DNA of 64,000 bases from Marisimplicoccus sp038147335 (GCA_038147335.1 JAYQTK010000002.1:248001-312000); one strand, 5' to 3'. Shown: positions 9,137-18,545, counted from the first letter of the stretch. Notes: generated from the sequence alone by a model not told the origin. Numbers and translations: made by a program.

Positions 9137-9877
9137 ATGGACAAGCAAATAGAAATATACGGTATAAGAAGTATCATTGAAGCAATAGATGCATCAAAAG
9201 AAATATCTAAAGTATATTTAATAAAGTCTGCATCTACTAGTAGTTTATTTAGATCACTAATTAATCAGCTAGAAAAGAATAATATAAAATTTTCATTTGT
9301 TCCAAAAGAAAAATTTAATAAGTATAAAAACAAAAATCATCAAGGTGCAGTAGCAATTCTGTCTCCTGTATCAATTATATCTCTTGAGGACTTAATCTCA
9401 AACACATATAATGAGAAAGAGAACCTAACATATCTTTTACTTGATGGAATAACAGACACTAGAAATTTTGGAGCCATAATAAGGACTTCATTAGCTGCTA
9501 ATGTCTCAGGAATAATAATATCACAAAATAACTCTGCTCCTATTAACTCTGATGTTGTTAAAACATCAGCTGGTGCGGTATTTAAAATTCCAATTGCTAG
9601 AGTTAATAATCTTAAAGATGCGATAATACATCTTAATTCTCTAGGTGTTAGCATATTTAGCTTGTCAGAGAGAGGTACTAATACTATTTACGATGTTAAT
9701 TATAAAAAATCAATAGGATTGATTTTAGGATCTGAGGATAAAGGAATTAGTAAAGGGATTCTAAAATTATCTGATGATGTAATTAAAATTCCAATTAGTG
9801 CAAAAATTGATTCGCTGAATGTTTCCTCAGCTTTATCAGCAGTAATTTTTGAAGTAGTTAGACAGAGAAATTATTGA
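9137..9877 (+). CDS. rlmB: TrmH/SpoU-family RNA 2'-O-ribose methyltransferase, probably RlmB-type
   Basis: SAM-dependent SPOUT methyltransferase, probably acting on 23S rRNA (Gm2251 in E. coli RlmB). An N-terminal substrate-binding domain (about 1-75, with NKNHQGAVAIL) precedes the knotted catalytic domain. That domain has motif 1 TDTRNFGAIIRTSLA, motif 2 IGLILGSEDKGIS and motif 3 IPISAKIDSLNVSSALS. Length 246 is normal for RlmB. The exact rRNA target cannot be read from sequence alone. The ATG lies just after the operon terminator; the promoter was not identified. Confidence 0.88.
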   Translation: MDKQIEIYGIRSIIEAIDASKEISKVYLIKSASTSSLFRSLINQLEKNNIKFSFVPKEKFNKYKNKNHQGAVAILSPVSIISLEDLISNTYNEKENLTYLLLDGITDTRNFGAIIRTSLAANVSGIIISQNNSAPINSDVVKTSAGAVFKIPIARVNNLKDAIIHLNSLGVSIFSLSERGTNTIYDVNYKKSIGLILGSEDKGISKGILKLSDDVIKIPISAKIDSLNVSSALSAVIFEVVRQRNY

Positions 9878-9909
9878 TCTAAAAAACGTAATTTAGTAAA
9901 AAATTAGGT

Positions 9910-12423
9910 TTGCCTTTTACTAAAAGCTCATTAACACTTTCTATAATTGTTATTTATCTTTTTATAAGTAGCTGTAGTACAAGGATTTATGAAAATTTTG
10001 AAGACCCTATACTTGTTGAGAATGTCTTTGAAGTAAATGATAGCATCATAAAGAGAGACCCCGTTAGTCTTCTTATTCAACCATCTCCGATTAATAAATT
10101 TCTAGGATATCCTCTAGGTCTTGCAATAAATAACCTTGCAAGTCAGAATCCAGATGAAAAATTTGATGTATGGCTGAAGAAAAATAATAGAGAAAATCGT
10201 TTAAAAAAACTTATTTCTCAAAAACAAATTACTCAACTTAAGAGATACAACAGATCATTTAATAATTTTTTAAAAGGACTTGGCCAAGAACCTGTAGGAC
10301 TTTCAGAAATTAATTATAGTGACAATATTAGAAGACTTAAACAGTTTTATAATAACATAGGGTATTTTGATTCAGAAGTAAACTATGATACTATTATTGA
10401 TAATAACCAAGCAAGAGTAAAATATAGAGTTAAAACTAATGACAGATATTTACTAGATTCCATAACTGTGAATATTAAATCAAATGATTTAGACTCTCTT
10501 TACAAAGCAAATATTGAAAATAGTGTTTTAAAAAAAGGAGAGTACTTCTCAATTAATAAACTTCTATTAGAGAGAGACAGAATTTTTTCCTTATATAAGA
10601 ATAATGGTGTATATGACTTTCAACAAAGAAGCATTAGTTATAATGTATTAATTGACAGTACAGGTGTTGTGAAGAATATACCTATTATACTTAACATATC
10701 TAATCCCAATCTGGATGATAATTACGAAATTAAAAAGATTGATCAGATTAATGTCTATGTAGAGTCTCTAGATGAGTTATCAAACATTGAGTCATTTACT
10801 GATTCAATAAATTATAATGGCATAAATATTTTCTCTAAGGGTAGTTTAAATTATTCTCCAAAATCAATAACTGAACCTATCTTCTTTAAAAAGGGAGAGA
10901 ATTACAGCGAAGACAACAAACTTTTGACATCAAGATATTTTTCTAATCTAGGGAATTTTAAATACCCTAGAATTTTAATGGAAGAGAAAGATAGCTCATT
11001 AATATCATCAATTTATCTATTACCTAGAAACAGATTTAGTCTAGGATTTGATCTAGACTTTACTCATTCAAATATTGAAGATTTTGGGATTTCGTTCGGT
11101 ACAAATCTAAATATTAGGAATATTTTCAGAGGAACAGAAAATTTATCAATTAATTTAAAAAATTCAATAGGTGCATCTAAAGATATAGGGATACCGGATG
11201 ATTCTTTTTTTAATCTATTTGAGTTAGGTGGAAATATCAATCTAAGAATACCGAGAGCAATTCTACCCATAAATACAGAAAAGATTATACAAAAGGATAT
11301 GAATCCAATAACTAACATAATTCTTGGATCAACAGTTCAAAAAAATATTGGTTTAGATAAACAGTATTACAGTGGTATATACGAGGTAAATTGGAATCCT
11401 TCTATATTATCAAAAATAAATTTTAAACTTTTAGATTTTGAATATGTCAATAATCAAAATATTTCTAATTACTTCAATGTATATAGAAATTCATATGATA
11501 AGCTAAATTATATTTCTTCACTATATAATATTGACCAGTCCTTGATTAATGATAATGGAGATTTGACAATTCCAGAAGGATCTGATTTATTTATTGATCA
11601 AGTTTTAAATAATCAAACTTCTTTGAGTTCCAGTAATGACTTTTATAAAGATGTTAATTCTATTTTAGAAAGAAAGGAGCGATTAACTGAGAATAATTTA
11701 ATAGTTGGTTCCTCAATAAGCATTAACAGAAATACGCAAGAAAACTTTTTAGATGAAGACTTCTCCCAACTTAGAATCAAATTAGAAATGGTTGGAAATA
11801 TTTTTAATGAGGTACTAAGAGGCAATAACCTTAACTCTAATGGTAAAGTTGAAATATCTAATATTCTGCCCTCACAATATACAAAAGCAGAGATAAGCTA
11901 TATTAAGCACTTACTTTTAAACAAAGGTGATATAATTGCATTCAGAGCATTTTCAGGGGTAGCTATTCCATATGGAAATTCTGATTACATACCATTTACA
12001 AGATCTTATTACGCAGGAGGATCAAATGACAACAGGGCTTGGAAAGCATATAAGTTAGGTCCTGGAAGCAGTAATAATATAAATGAGTTTAATGAAGCTA
12101 ATTTTAAAATTGCATTTAATCTAGAATATAGGAGTAAGATCAGTGGTAAGTTGAATGGTGCCTTCTTTATTGATGTTGGAAATATTTGGAACTTAAATGA
12201 TAATGTAAATGATAGCTCAATGACATTCGATAGTTTTTCAGATTTAGGAGAGCTTGCAATTGGTTCAGGAGTTGGACTTAGATATGATTTGAATTTCTTT
12301 GTTTTAAGACTTGATACTGGCTTTAAAACATACAATCCTGCAAGAGAAAAAAGTGAAAGATGGTTTAATGATTTCACTTTAAGAAAAGCAGTATTTAATA
12401 TTGGTATTAATTACCCATTTTAG
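9910..12423 (+). CDS. tamL: TamL-type lipid-anchored Omp85 (BamA/TamA family) outer membrane protein
   Basis: Omp85-family assembly factor. The start is TTG, giving MPFTKSS and then a lipoprotein signal with lipobox FISSC (Cys near residue 22). A lipid-anchored Omp85 protein is the form described as TamL in Bacteroidota, replacing TamA. POTRA-like repeats cover roughly residues 90-370 (YNNIGYFDSEVNYD, GEYFSINKLLLERDRI). The C-terminal half is a surface-antigen-type barrel containing YYAGGSNDNRAWKAYKLGP, close to the conserved GG...RG(W/Y) signature of loop 6. It ends in NIGINYPF with the terminal aromatic typical of barrels. It follows rlmB by 32 bases. The gene symbol is assigned by analogy. 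Confidence 0.85.
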   Translation: MPFTKSSLTLSIIVIYLFISSCSTRIYENFEDPILVENVFEVNDSIIKRDPVSLLIQPSPINKFLGYPLGLAINNLASQNPDEKFDVWLKKNNRENRLKKLISQKQITQLKRYNRSFNNFLKGLGQEPVGLSEINYSDNIRRLKQFYNNIGYFDSEVNYDTIIDNNQARVKYRVKTNDRYLLDSITVNIKSNDLDSLYKANIENSVLKKGEYFSINKLLLERDRIFSLYKNNGVYDFQQRSISYNVLIDSTGVVKNIPIILNISNPNLDDNYEIKKIDQINVYVESLDELSNIESFTDSINYNGINIFSKGSLNYSPKSITEPIFFKKGENYSEDNKLLTSRYFSNLGNFKYPRILMEEKDSSLISSIYLLPRNRFSLGFDLDFTHSNIEDFGISFGTNLNIRNIFRGTENLSINLKNSIGASKDIGIPDDSFFNLFELGGNINLRIPRAILPINTEKIIQKDMNPITNIILGSTVQKNIGLDKQYYSGIYEVNWNPSILSKINFKLLDFEYVNNQNISNYFNVYRNSYDKLNYISSLYNIDQSLINDNGDLTIPEGSDLFIDQVLNNQTSLSSSNDFYKDVNSILERKERLTENNLIVGSSISINRNTQENFLDEDFSQLRIKLEMVGNIFNEVLRGNNLNSNGKVEISNILPSQYTKAEISYIKHLLLNKGDIIAFRAFSGVAIPYGNSDYIPFTRSYYAGGSNDNRAWKAYKLGPGSSNNINEFNEANFKIAFNLEYRSKISGKLNGAFFIDVGNIWNLNDNVNDSSMTFDSFSDLGELAIGSGVGLRYDLNFFVLRLDTGFKTYNPAREKSERWFNDFTLRKAVFNIGINYPF

Positions 12424-12468
12424 GAATAAGTTTAATACTTTTGACAAAAATTAACAAAAAAAAATATT

Positions 12469-13527
12469 TTGAAAAATAACTTTATCTACGGAAAAGAAAA
12501 CCAAAAATTATTTAATCTCGCTAAAGAAAAAAAGTTTGCATTACCGGCGATTAACGTATCAGGAAATAATACGATAAATTCTGTCCTAGAAACCTCGTCA
12601 GAGTTAAATAGCCCAGTAATTATTCAGTTTTCTAATGGCGGCTCTCAATTTATAGCTGGTAAAGGTATGTCAAACGAAAATTTTAAAGCTTCTATTGCTG
12701 GTTCAGTTGCTGGTGCATATCATATACACAAAGTAATTGATAATTATAATTCTAAGGTTATAATTCATACCGATCACTGTTCCAGGAGTATATTACCATG
12801 GATAGATGGATTGCTTGATTATGGTAAAGTATTTTACAAAAAAAATGGGTATCCCCTATTTTCATCTCATATGATTGATTTATCGGAAGAATCATTAGAG
12901 GATAACATAGGCACATGTAAAGAATATCTTAAGAAGCTAACTGATTTAGAGATGACACTTGAGATAGAACTAGGTGTAACAGGAGGAGAAGAAGATGGAG
13001 TTGACAATACTGATATTGACTCATCTAAACTTTATACTCAACCAGAAGAAGTTGCCTATGCATATTCTGAGCTTAGCTCAATTAGCGATAATTTTATGAT
13101 TGCTGCTGCATTTGGTAATGTTCATGGAGTTTATAAACCAGGAAACGTGAAATTAACTCCTAAAATTTTAAAAAATTCACAGGAGTTTGTTTCAGAAAAA
13201 TTCAATTTACCATCTAATTCACTTGATTTTGTATTCCACGGTGGTTCTGGTTCTTCAGTAGAAGAAATAAGGGAAGCTATAGATTATGGTGTTATAAAAA
13301 TGAATATAGATACAGACCTTCAATTTGCATTTACCGAAGGTATTAGAGATTATATGATTGGAGAGTCTGAATATTTAATGAAACAAATAGGTAATCCAGA
13401 TGGTGATGATATACCTAACAAAAAATATTATGACCCTAGGGTATGGCTTAGAAAAGGAGAAGAGACTTTTAAAACAAGACTTATAAAAGCCTTTGAGGAT
13501 TTAAATAATATCAATACCTTAGATTAA
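12469..13527 (+). CDS. fbaA: Fructose-bisphosphate aldolase, class II
   Basis: Zinc-dependent cleavage of fructose 1,6-bisphosphate to dihydroxyacetone phosphate and glyceraldehyde 3-phosphate, in glycolysis and gluconeogenesis. Metal and substrate motifs seen: IIHTDHCSR, LEIELGVTGGEEDG, FGNVHGVYKPGN, VFHGGSGSS and KMNIDTDLQ. At 352 residues it matches the longer E. coli FbaA type (class IIA). The start is TTG at 12469 (MKNNFIYGKEN); no ATG alternative preserves the N-terminus. It is read in the same direction as accD, 11 bases apart. Confidence 0.95.
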   Translation: MKNNFIYGKENQKLFNLAKEKKFALPAINVSGNNTINSVLETSSELNSPVIIQFSNGGSQFIAGKGMSNENFKASIAGSVAGAYHIHKVIDNYNSKVIIHTDHCSRSILPWIDGLLDYGKVFYKKNGYPLFSSHMIDLSEESLEDNIGTCKEYLKKLTDLEMTLEIELGVTGGEEDGVDNTDIDSSKLYTQPEEVAYAYSELSSISDNFMIAAAFGNVHGVYKPGNVKLTPKILKNSQEFVSEKFNLPSNSLDFVFHGGSGSSVEEIREAIDYGVIKMNIDTDLQFAFTEGIRDYMIGESEYLMKQIGNPDGDDIPNKKYYDPRVWLRKGEETFKTRLIKAFEDLNNINTLD

Positions 13528-13538
13528 AACCTAATAGT

Positions 13539-14399
13539 ATGAGTTGGTTCAAAAGAACAAACAAAAATATTAGTACAAAAACCGAAGAAAAAAAAGATAT
13601 ACCTGCTGGTCTTTGGTACAAAACTCCTAGTGGTAAAATAATTGAAACAAAGGAACTTGCTGAAAATATGTATGTTAGTCCTGAAGACGACTATCATGTC
13701 CATATTGGAAGCAAGGAATACTTTGAAATACTCTTTGATAATAAATTTAAAGAATTCAATGCCAAAATGACTTCTGTTGATTTTTTAAAATTTGAAGATC
13801 AAAAAAAATATTCCGATAGATTAAAAGATGCTCAAAGCAAGACTAAACTTAATGAAGCCATTAGGATTGGTTATGGTAAATCGTACGGAAAAAATCTTGT
13901 AATTGCTTGTATGGACTTTAAATTTATTGGAGGATCAATGGGATCAGTTGTTGGAGAAAAAATATCTCTTGCAATAAGTTATGCAATTAAATATAAATGT
14001 CCTCTTCTAGTTATTTCAAAATCTGGAGGAGCTAGAATGATGGAATCTGCTACTTCACTAATGCAGATGGCTAAAACATCTGCAAAACTTAATGATTTAT
14101 CCGAGGCAAAATTACCATACATTTCTTTGTGTACTGATCCAACTACCGGAGGAACAACTGCTTCTTTTGCAATGCTAGGAGATATCAATATAGCGGAACC
14201 TAATGCACTTATTGCTTTTGCAGGGCCAAGAGTTGTTAAAGATACTACTGGACAGGATTTACCTGATGGATTTCAAAAAAGTGAGTTTTTACTAGAAAAG
14301 GGATTTTTAGATTTTATTACTCATAGGAAAGATTTAAAGAAGAAAGTTAATCTTTACATAGATTTAATCCAGAATTCTCCCCTTCGTAAATATGAATAA
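13539..14399 (+). CDS. accD: Acetyl-CoA carboxylase carboxyltransferase subunit beta, without zinc ribbon
   Basis: With AccA, transfers CO2 from carboxybiotin to acetyl-CoA, the first step of fatty acid synthesis. The crotonase-like core is intact: GFIGGSMGSVVGEK-like segment (FIGGSMGSVVGEK), ISKSGGARMMESATSLMQM, DPTTGGTTASFAMLGD and AFAGPRVVKDT. The usual N-terminal four-cysteine zinc ribbon is missing: the four positions are T29, G32, S47 and D50 in a region otherwise aligned to the family (GLWYK...YVSPEDDYH). I believe this is shared with other flavobacteria. Length 286 is normal. It may be cotranscribed with fbaA. Confidence 0.95.
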   Translation: MSWFKRTNKNISTKTEEKKDIPAGLWYKTPSGKIIETKELAENMYVSPEDDYHVHIGSKEYFEILFDNKFKEFNAKMTSVDFLKFEDQKKYSDRLKDAQSKTKLNEAIRIGYGKSYGKNLVIACMDFKFIGGSMGSVVGEKISLAISYAIKYKCPLLVISKSGGARMMESATSLMQMAKTSAKLNDLSEAKLPYISLCTDPTTGGTTASFAMLGDINIAEPNALIAFAGPRVVKDTTGQDLPDGFQKSEFLLEKGFLDFITHRKDLKKKVNLYIDLIQNSPLRKYE

Positions 14400-14427
14400 A
14401 TAATTTACTTATTTAAATATAAACTAC

Positions 14428-14435
14428 TATATTTG
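14428..14435 (+). promoter_or_regulatory. Putative -7 box of the rpsO promoter
   Basis: TATATTTG, a perfect TAnnTTTG match, 18 bases before the rpsO ATG. The following bases (CGG) are the same as after the queA box at 43225-43232. The -33 region has only TTTACTT. Confidence 0.55.
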
Positions 14436-14453
14436 CGGCTCAAAAATAATTGA

Positions 14454-14717
14454 ATGACAGTACTTAAGAAAGAAGATATTTTTAAAGAATTTGGTAAAAG
14501 TAAAAAAGATACCGGTTCTGCTGAAAGTCAGGTTGCACTTTTCTCAAAGAGAATTGATCATCTTTCTAATCATCTTAAAACTAATGCAAAGGACTTCAAT
14601 ACAGAGAAATCCTTGGTTAAGATGGTTGGTAAAAGAAGAAACTTACTCGAGTACTTAAAGAAAACAGATATTGAAAGATACCGTGATATAATTAAAAAAC
14701 TTGGTATCAGAAAATAA
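14454..14717 (+). CDS. rpsO: 30S ribosomal protein S15
   Basis: Small-subunit protein binding the central domain of 16S rRNA. The 87 residues match S15 in length and contain the signature run GSAESQVALFSKRIDHLSNH, then LVGKRR-like VKMVGKRRNLLEYLKK and a C-terminal YRDIIKKLGIRK. It is followed after 58 bases by pnp, the classic rpsO-pnp pairing found across bacteria. A perfect -7 box precedes it. Confidence 0.97.
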   Translation: MTVLKKEDIFKEFGKSKKDTGSAESQVALFSKRIDHLSNHLKTNAKDFNTEKSLVKMVGKRRNLLEYLKKTDIERYRDIIKKLGIRK

Positions 14718-14722
14718 AATTT

Positions 14723-14770
14723 AGTTTGGTTGTCTAAATATTCACACAACAATTAATTTAAACCAAAACT
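14723..14770 (+). promoter_or_regulatory. Inverted repeats in the rpsO-pnp intergenic leader
   Basis: AGTTTGG (14723-14729) can pair with CCAAAACT (14763-14770, one bulge). Inside this, GTTGT (14729-14733) can pair with ACAAC (14746-14750). The structure ends five bases before the pnp ATG. In E. coli the same gap holds the hairpin through which PNPase controls its own mRNA. Pairing here is weak and AT-rich, so any role is inference. Confidence 0.25.
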
Positions 14771-14775
14771 AGATT

Positions 14776-16887
14776 ATGAATCCAAAACCTTTATCAAAAA
14801 CAATTGTTTTAAATGATGGCCGTGAGATTATCATTGAAACAGGTAAACTAGCAAAACAAGCACACGGTTCAGTTGTAATAAAAATGGGAAACTGTATGCT
14901 ATTATCTACTGTAGTTTCCAATTATGGAGAGTCAACATTAGATTTTCTTCCTTTAACAGTTGATTATAGAGAGAAATTTGCCTCTGCTGGTAGATTTCCG
15001 GGTGGTTTTTTCAAAAGAGAAGCAAGACCAAGTAATGAGGAGATTTTAACAATGAGAATTGTTGACAGAGTTCTAAGACCTTTATTTCCAAAGGATTATT
15101 ATAATGAAACTCAGGTTATGATACAATTAATGTCTCACGATGAAAACGTAATGCCAGATGCATTAGTTGGTCTGGCTGCTTCTGCAGCACTATCATTGTC
15201 TGATATTCCATTTGATGGTCCTATTTCTGAAGTTAGAGTGGCAAGAATTGATGGAAATTTCTTAATAAATCCATCAAAAGCTCAGCTTGAAGAATCTGAT
15301 ATAGATATGATGGTTGGTGCTAGTGAAGACTCAGTTGTTATGGTTGAAGGGGAATTTAATGAGATTTCTGAAGAGGAAATGACAGAGGCAATAAGATATG
15401 CCCATGAAGAGATTAAAGCTCAAATTAAGGCTCAAAAAGAGCTTATCGAGCTTGTTGGAGTAAGTTCTGAAAAAAGAGAATATGATTCCGCTGAGGAAGA
15501 CACAGAATTAGAAAATCAAATTATTGAAAAAACTTATCAAAAATGTTATGATATAGCAAAAAAAGGTCTTTCAAAAAATGAAAGAAGTGAACTTTTTTCA
15601 AATGTAAAGCAAGAATTAGTCGAATCGTTCGATGAAGAAACGTATGAAGAAAAGAAAGATCTTATTCTAAATTACTTTAGTAAGTCACAAAAAAAGGCAG
15701 TTAGGGATTTAGTTCTTAATGAAGGTATAAGGCTTGATGGAAGGAAACCTGATAACATTAGAAATATTTGGACTGAAATCGATTACTTACCATCTACTCA
15801 TGGATCTGCAGTCTTTACAAGAGGTGAGACGCAAGCTCTAGCTTCAGTTACTCTTGGAACAAGCAGAGAAGCCAACGTAATTGATATGCCAACTGATCAA
15901 TCTGAAGAGACTTTTTATTTACATTATAATTTTCCACCATTTTCAACTGGAGAGGCAAGACCATTGAGAGGAACTTCAAGAAGAGAAGTTGGTCATGGAA
16001 ATCTTGCTCAAAGGGCTCTAAAAAAAGTTATGCCATCTGACTGTCCATATACAGTTAGAATTGTTTCTGAAATTTTAGAATCTAATGGATCGTCCTCTAT
16101 GGCTTCAGTCTGTGCGGGATCTCTTGCATTGATGGACGCTGGAATTAATATTAAGAGTAATGTTTCTGGTATAGCAATGGGTTTAATAACTGAGGGTGAT
16201 AAATATGCTGTATTATCTGATATTTTAGGTGATGAAGATCATCTTGGAGATATGGACTTTAAAGTTACAGGTACAAAAGATGGAATCACTGCATGTCAAA
16301 TGGATATCAAAATTAAAGGATTAAAATACGAGATTTTAATTGAAGCACTTGGTCAAGCTAAAAATGGAAGATTGGATATATTGAATAAACTAGATGAAAC
16401 AATAAATAATCCAAACGATTCTGTTAAAGCTCATGCACCTAAAATGGTTAATCTTGAAATCAGTAAGGACTTTATTGGACTGGTAATAGGGCCAGGAGGT
16501 AAAAATATTCAAGAACTTCAAAAGGATACTGAAACTACAATTGTAATAAATGAGAAAGATGAAATCGGTGTTATTGAAATCTTAGGGGTTGATCAAGAAA
16601 AGATTAACTATGCTATCGACAGAATTAAAAATCTAGTTTTTGAGCCTGTAATCGATGAAGTATATAATGTCAAAGTAATCAAGATTCTTGATTTTGGGGC
16701 AGTAGTTGAATTTGTTCCTGGCAAAGAAGCTCTATTACATGTATCTGAAATTGCATGGGAGAGAGTTAATAATGTAACTGATTATTTAAACATTGGTGAT
16801 CAAATTGAAATAAAATATCTGGGAATTGATCCTAGAACAAAAAAATCTAAAATTTCCAGAAAAGTTTTACTTGAAAAAAAATCTTAA
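14776..16887 (+). CDS. pnp: Polyribonucleotide nucleotidyltransferase (PNPase)
   Basis: Phosphorolytic 3'-5' exoribonuclease in mRNA decay. Two RNase PH domains: first with LPLTVDYREKFASAGRFPGG, second with EGIRLDGRKPDNIR, FPPFSTGEARPLRGTSRRE and catalytic region DILGDEDHLGDMDFKVTGT. A KH domain (about 560-620, GLVIGPGGKNIQELQ) and a C-terminal S1 domain (about 625-700, VKIIDFGAVVEF-like VKVIKILDFGAVVEFVPG) follow. Length 703 is normal. It follows rpsO. The gene ends 42 bases before rpoD. Confidence 0.97.
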   Translation: MNPKPLSKTIVLNDGREIIIETGKLAKQAHGSVVIKMGNCMLLSTVVSNYGESTLDFLPLTVDYREKFASAGRFPGGFFKREARPSNEEILTMRIVDRVLRPLFPKDYYNETQVMIQLMSHDENVMPDALVGLAASAALSLSDIPFDGPISEVRVARIDGNFLINPSKAQLEESDIDMMVGASEDSVVMVEGEFNEISEEEMTEAIRYAHEEIKAQIKAQKELIELVGVSSEKREYDSAEEDTELENQIIEKTYQKCYDIAKKGLSKNERSELFSNVKQELVESFDEETYEEKKDLILNYFSKSQKKAVRDLVLNEGIRLDGRKPDNIRNIWTEIDYLPSTHGSAVFTRGETQALASVTLGTSREANVIDMPTDQSEETFYLHYNFPPFSTGEARPLRGTSRREVGHGNLAQRALKKVMPSDCPYTVRIVSEILESNGSSSMASVCAGSLALMDAGINIKSNVSGIAMGLITEGDKYAVLSDILGDEDHLGDMDFKVTGTKDGITACQMDIKIKGLKYEILIEALGQAKNGRLDILNKLDETINNPNDSVKAHAPKMVNLEISKDFIGLVIGPGGKNIQELQKDTETTIVINEKDEIGVIEILGVDQEKINYAIDRIKNLVFEPVIDEVYNVKVIKILDFGAVVEFVPGKEALLHVSEIAWERVNNVTDYLNIGDQIEIKYLGIDPRTKKSKISRKVLLEKKS

Positions 16888-16901
16888 ATTTTTTCAATTT
16901 G
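16871..16901 (+). promoter_or_regulatory. Putative rpoD promoter
   Basis: TTG at 16871-16873, then exactly 20 bases, then TCAATTTG at 16894-16901 (one mismatch to TAnnTTTG), 28 bases before the rpoD ATG. The -33 element lies within the end of pnp. A second, less well spaced AATTTTTG lies at 16906-16913. Confidence 0.4.
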
Positions 16902-16929
16902 GAACAATTTTTGTGGCATTAATTAGTCT

Positions 16930-17793
16930 ATGAGACAATTAAAAATAACAAAGCAGGTAACCAATAGAGAAACTGCTTCTCTAGATAAATATCTTCAAGA
17001 GATTGGAAAGGTAGACCTTATTACTGCGGAGGAGGAAGTAGAATTAGCTCAAAGGATTAAAGCTGGAGATCAATTTGCACTAGAAAAACTGACTAAAGCC
17101 AATTTAAGGTTTGTGGTATCTGTAGCTAAGCAATACCAAAATCAAGGATTAACACTTCCTGACCTTATTAACGAAGGTAATCTTGGTCTAATTAAGGCTG
17201 CCCAAAGATTTGATGAAACTAGAGGTTTTAAATTTATCTCATATGCCGTATGGTGGATTAGGCAATCAATCCTGCAAGCTTTAGCTGAACAATCAAGAAT
17301 TGTTAGATTACCATTAAATAAGATTGGTTCTATTAATAAAATAAATAAAACTTATGCGTTTCTTGAGCAAGCTCATGAGAGAGCACCTTCAGCAGAAGAA
17401 ATTGCTAAAGAACTTGATATGACTGTTAATGATGTAAAAGAATCTTTAAAAAATTCTGGTAGACATGTATCAATGGACGCACCTTTAGTTGAAGGTGAAG
17501 ACTCTAACTTATATGATGTTTTAAATAGTGGAGAATCACCAAATCCTGACAGACAACTTCTACATGAATCTCTTAGAACTGAAATTGAAAGAGCTCTTGA
17601 TACTTTAACCCCTAGAGAAGCTGATGTTGTAAGATTGTATTTTGGTCTAGGTAATCAACATGCTATGACTTTAGAAGAAATAGGTGAAACATTTGATTTG
17701 ACTAGGGAAAGAGTTAGACAAATCAAAGAAAAAGCCATTAGAAGGTTAAAGCATACCTCTAGGAGCAAAATTCTGAAAACTTATCTTGGATAG
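16930..17793 (+). CDS. rpoD: RNA polymerase primary sigma factor (RpoD/SigA, Bacteroidota type)
   Basis: Housekeeping sigma-70 factor. At 287 residues it is the compact form typical of Bacteroidota, lacking the long region 1.1. Region 1.2 is SLDKYLQEIGKVDLITAEEE. Region 2 includes NLRFVVSVAKQYQNQGL, DLINEGNLGLIKAAQRFDE and GFKFISYAVWWIRQSI. Region 3 follows (LPLNKIGSINKINK), then region 4 with LTPREADVVRLYFGLG and the helix-turn-helix TLEEIGETFDLTRERVRQIK. This factor is expected to read the TTG/TAnnTTTG promoters noted in the window. Confidence 0.96.
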   Translation: MRQLKITKQVTNRETASLDKYLQEIGKVDLITAEEEVELAQRIKAGDQFALEKLTKANLRFVVSVAKQYQNQGLTLPDLINEGNLGLIKAAQRFDETRGFKFISYAVWWIRQSILQALAEQSRIVRLPLNKIGSINKINKTYAFLEQAHERAPSAEEIAKELDMTVNDVKESLKNSGRHVSMDAPLVEGEDSNLYDVLNSGESPNPDRQLLHESLRTEIERALDTLTPREADVVRLYFGLGNQHAMTLEEIGETFDLTRERVRQIKEKAIRRLKHTSRSKILKTYLG

Positions 17794-17865
17794 TTAGGCT
17801 TGTCTGTTTATATCTTTTTCTAATTGATTTTCTGTATTATTATTTAAAACTATATATTGGCAAAT

Positions 17866-18510
17866 ATGTCAGTAAAAGTTTCTCCCTCTATTCTTGCAGC
17901 AGATTTTGCTAATTTATCTTTAGAGTGTTCTAAAATAGATAAAAGCAATGCTGATTGGTTTCATCTAGATGTTATGGATGGACTGTTTGTTCCTAATATA
18001 TCTTTTGGTATGCCAGTTGTGAAGACAATAAGACAACTAACTAAAAAACCTTTAGATGTTCATCTTATGATTGTTGAGCCTGAAAAGTATATAACTGAAT
18101 TTATAAATCTTGGATCTGATATAATTACAGTTCACATAGAGGCAACAAATAATTTAAATCAAATCATTAATAAGATTCACGAATCTTCACTAAAGGCTGG
18201 AATTGCTATAAATCCTGAAACTCCTATATCTGAATTAAAAGAATACATCAAAAAGGTTGATTTAATTTGTTTAATGGGAGTTAATCCTGGGTTTGCTGGT
18301 CAAAAATTTATTGAATCTACAAAAGAGAGACTTAAAGAATTAAAACAATTAATTATTACGTCTGAATCAAATGCATTAATAGAAGTAGATGGAGGAGTAA
18401 ATAAAGATAACTTTCAAGATCTTAAATCTAATGGAGCAGATGTTCTAGTTGCTGGAAGTTACATATTTAATTCACCCGATTATAATATTGCAATTGATGC
18501 TCTTAAATAA
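17866..18510 (+). CDS. rpe: Ribulose-phosphate 3-epimerase
   Basis: Interconverts ribulose 5-phosphate and xylulose 5-phosphate in the pentose phosphate pathway. TIM-barrel motifs seen: VSPSILAADFANL, HLDVMDGLFVPNISFG, PLDVHLMIVEP, LMGVNPGFAGQKF and EVDGGVNKDN. These include the metal-binding His/Asp residues. I chose the ATG at 17866 because MSVKVSPSILAADF fits the family N-terminus; an in-frame TTG at 17857 would add three residues. Length of about 214 is normal. Confidence 0.95.
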   Translation: MSVKVSPSILAADFANLSLECSKIDKSNADWFHLDVMDGLFVPNISFGMPVVKTIRQLTKKPLDVHLMIVEPEKYITEFINLGSDIITVHIEATNNLNQIINKIHESSLKAGIAINPETPISELKEYIKKVDLICLMGVNPGFAGQKFIESTKERLKELKQLIITSESNALIEVDGGVNKDNFQDLKSNGADVLVAGSYIFNSPDYNIAIDALK

Positions 18511-18545
18511 GATAATTACTAAATTTATATTCAGTAAAATTATAA

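Noticed and set aside
9340..9654. 104-codon minus-strand frame inside the rlmB-like gene
   Set aside because: Antisense to conserved SPOUT motifs and with no similarity of its own.
12009..12377. 122-codon minus-strand frame inside tamL
   Set aside because: Antisense shadow of the Omp85 barrel; no motif or start context supports it.
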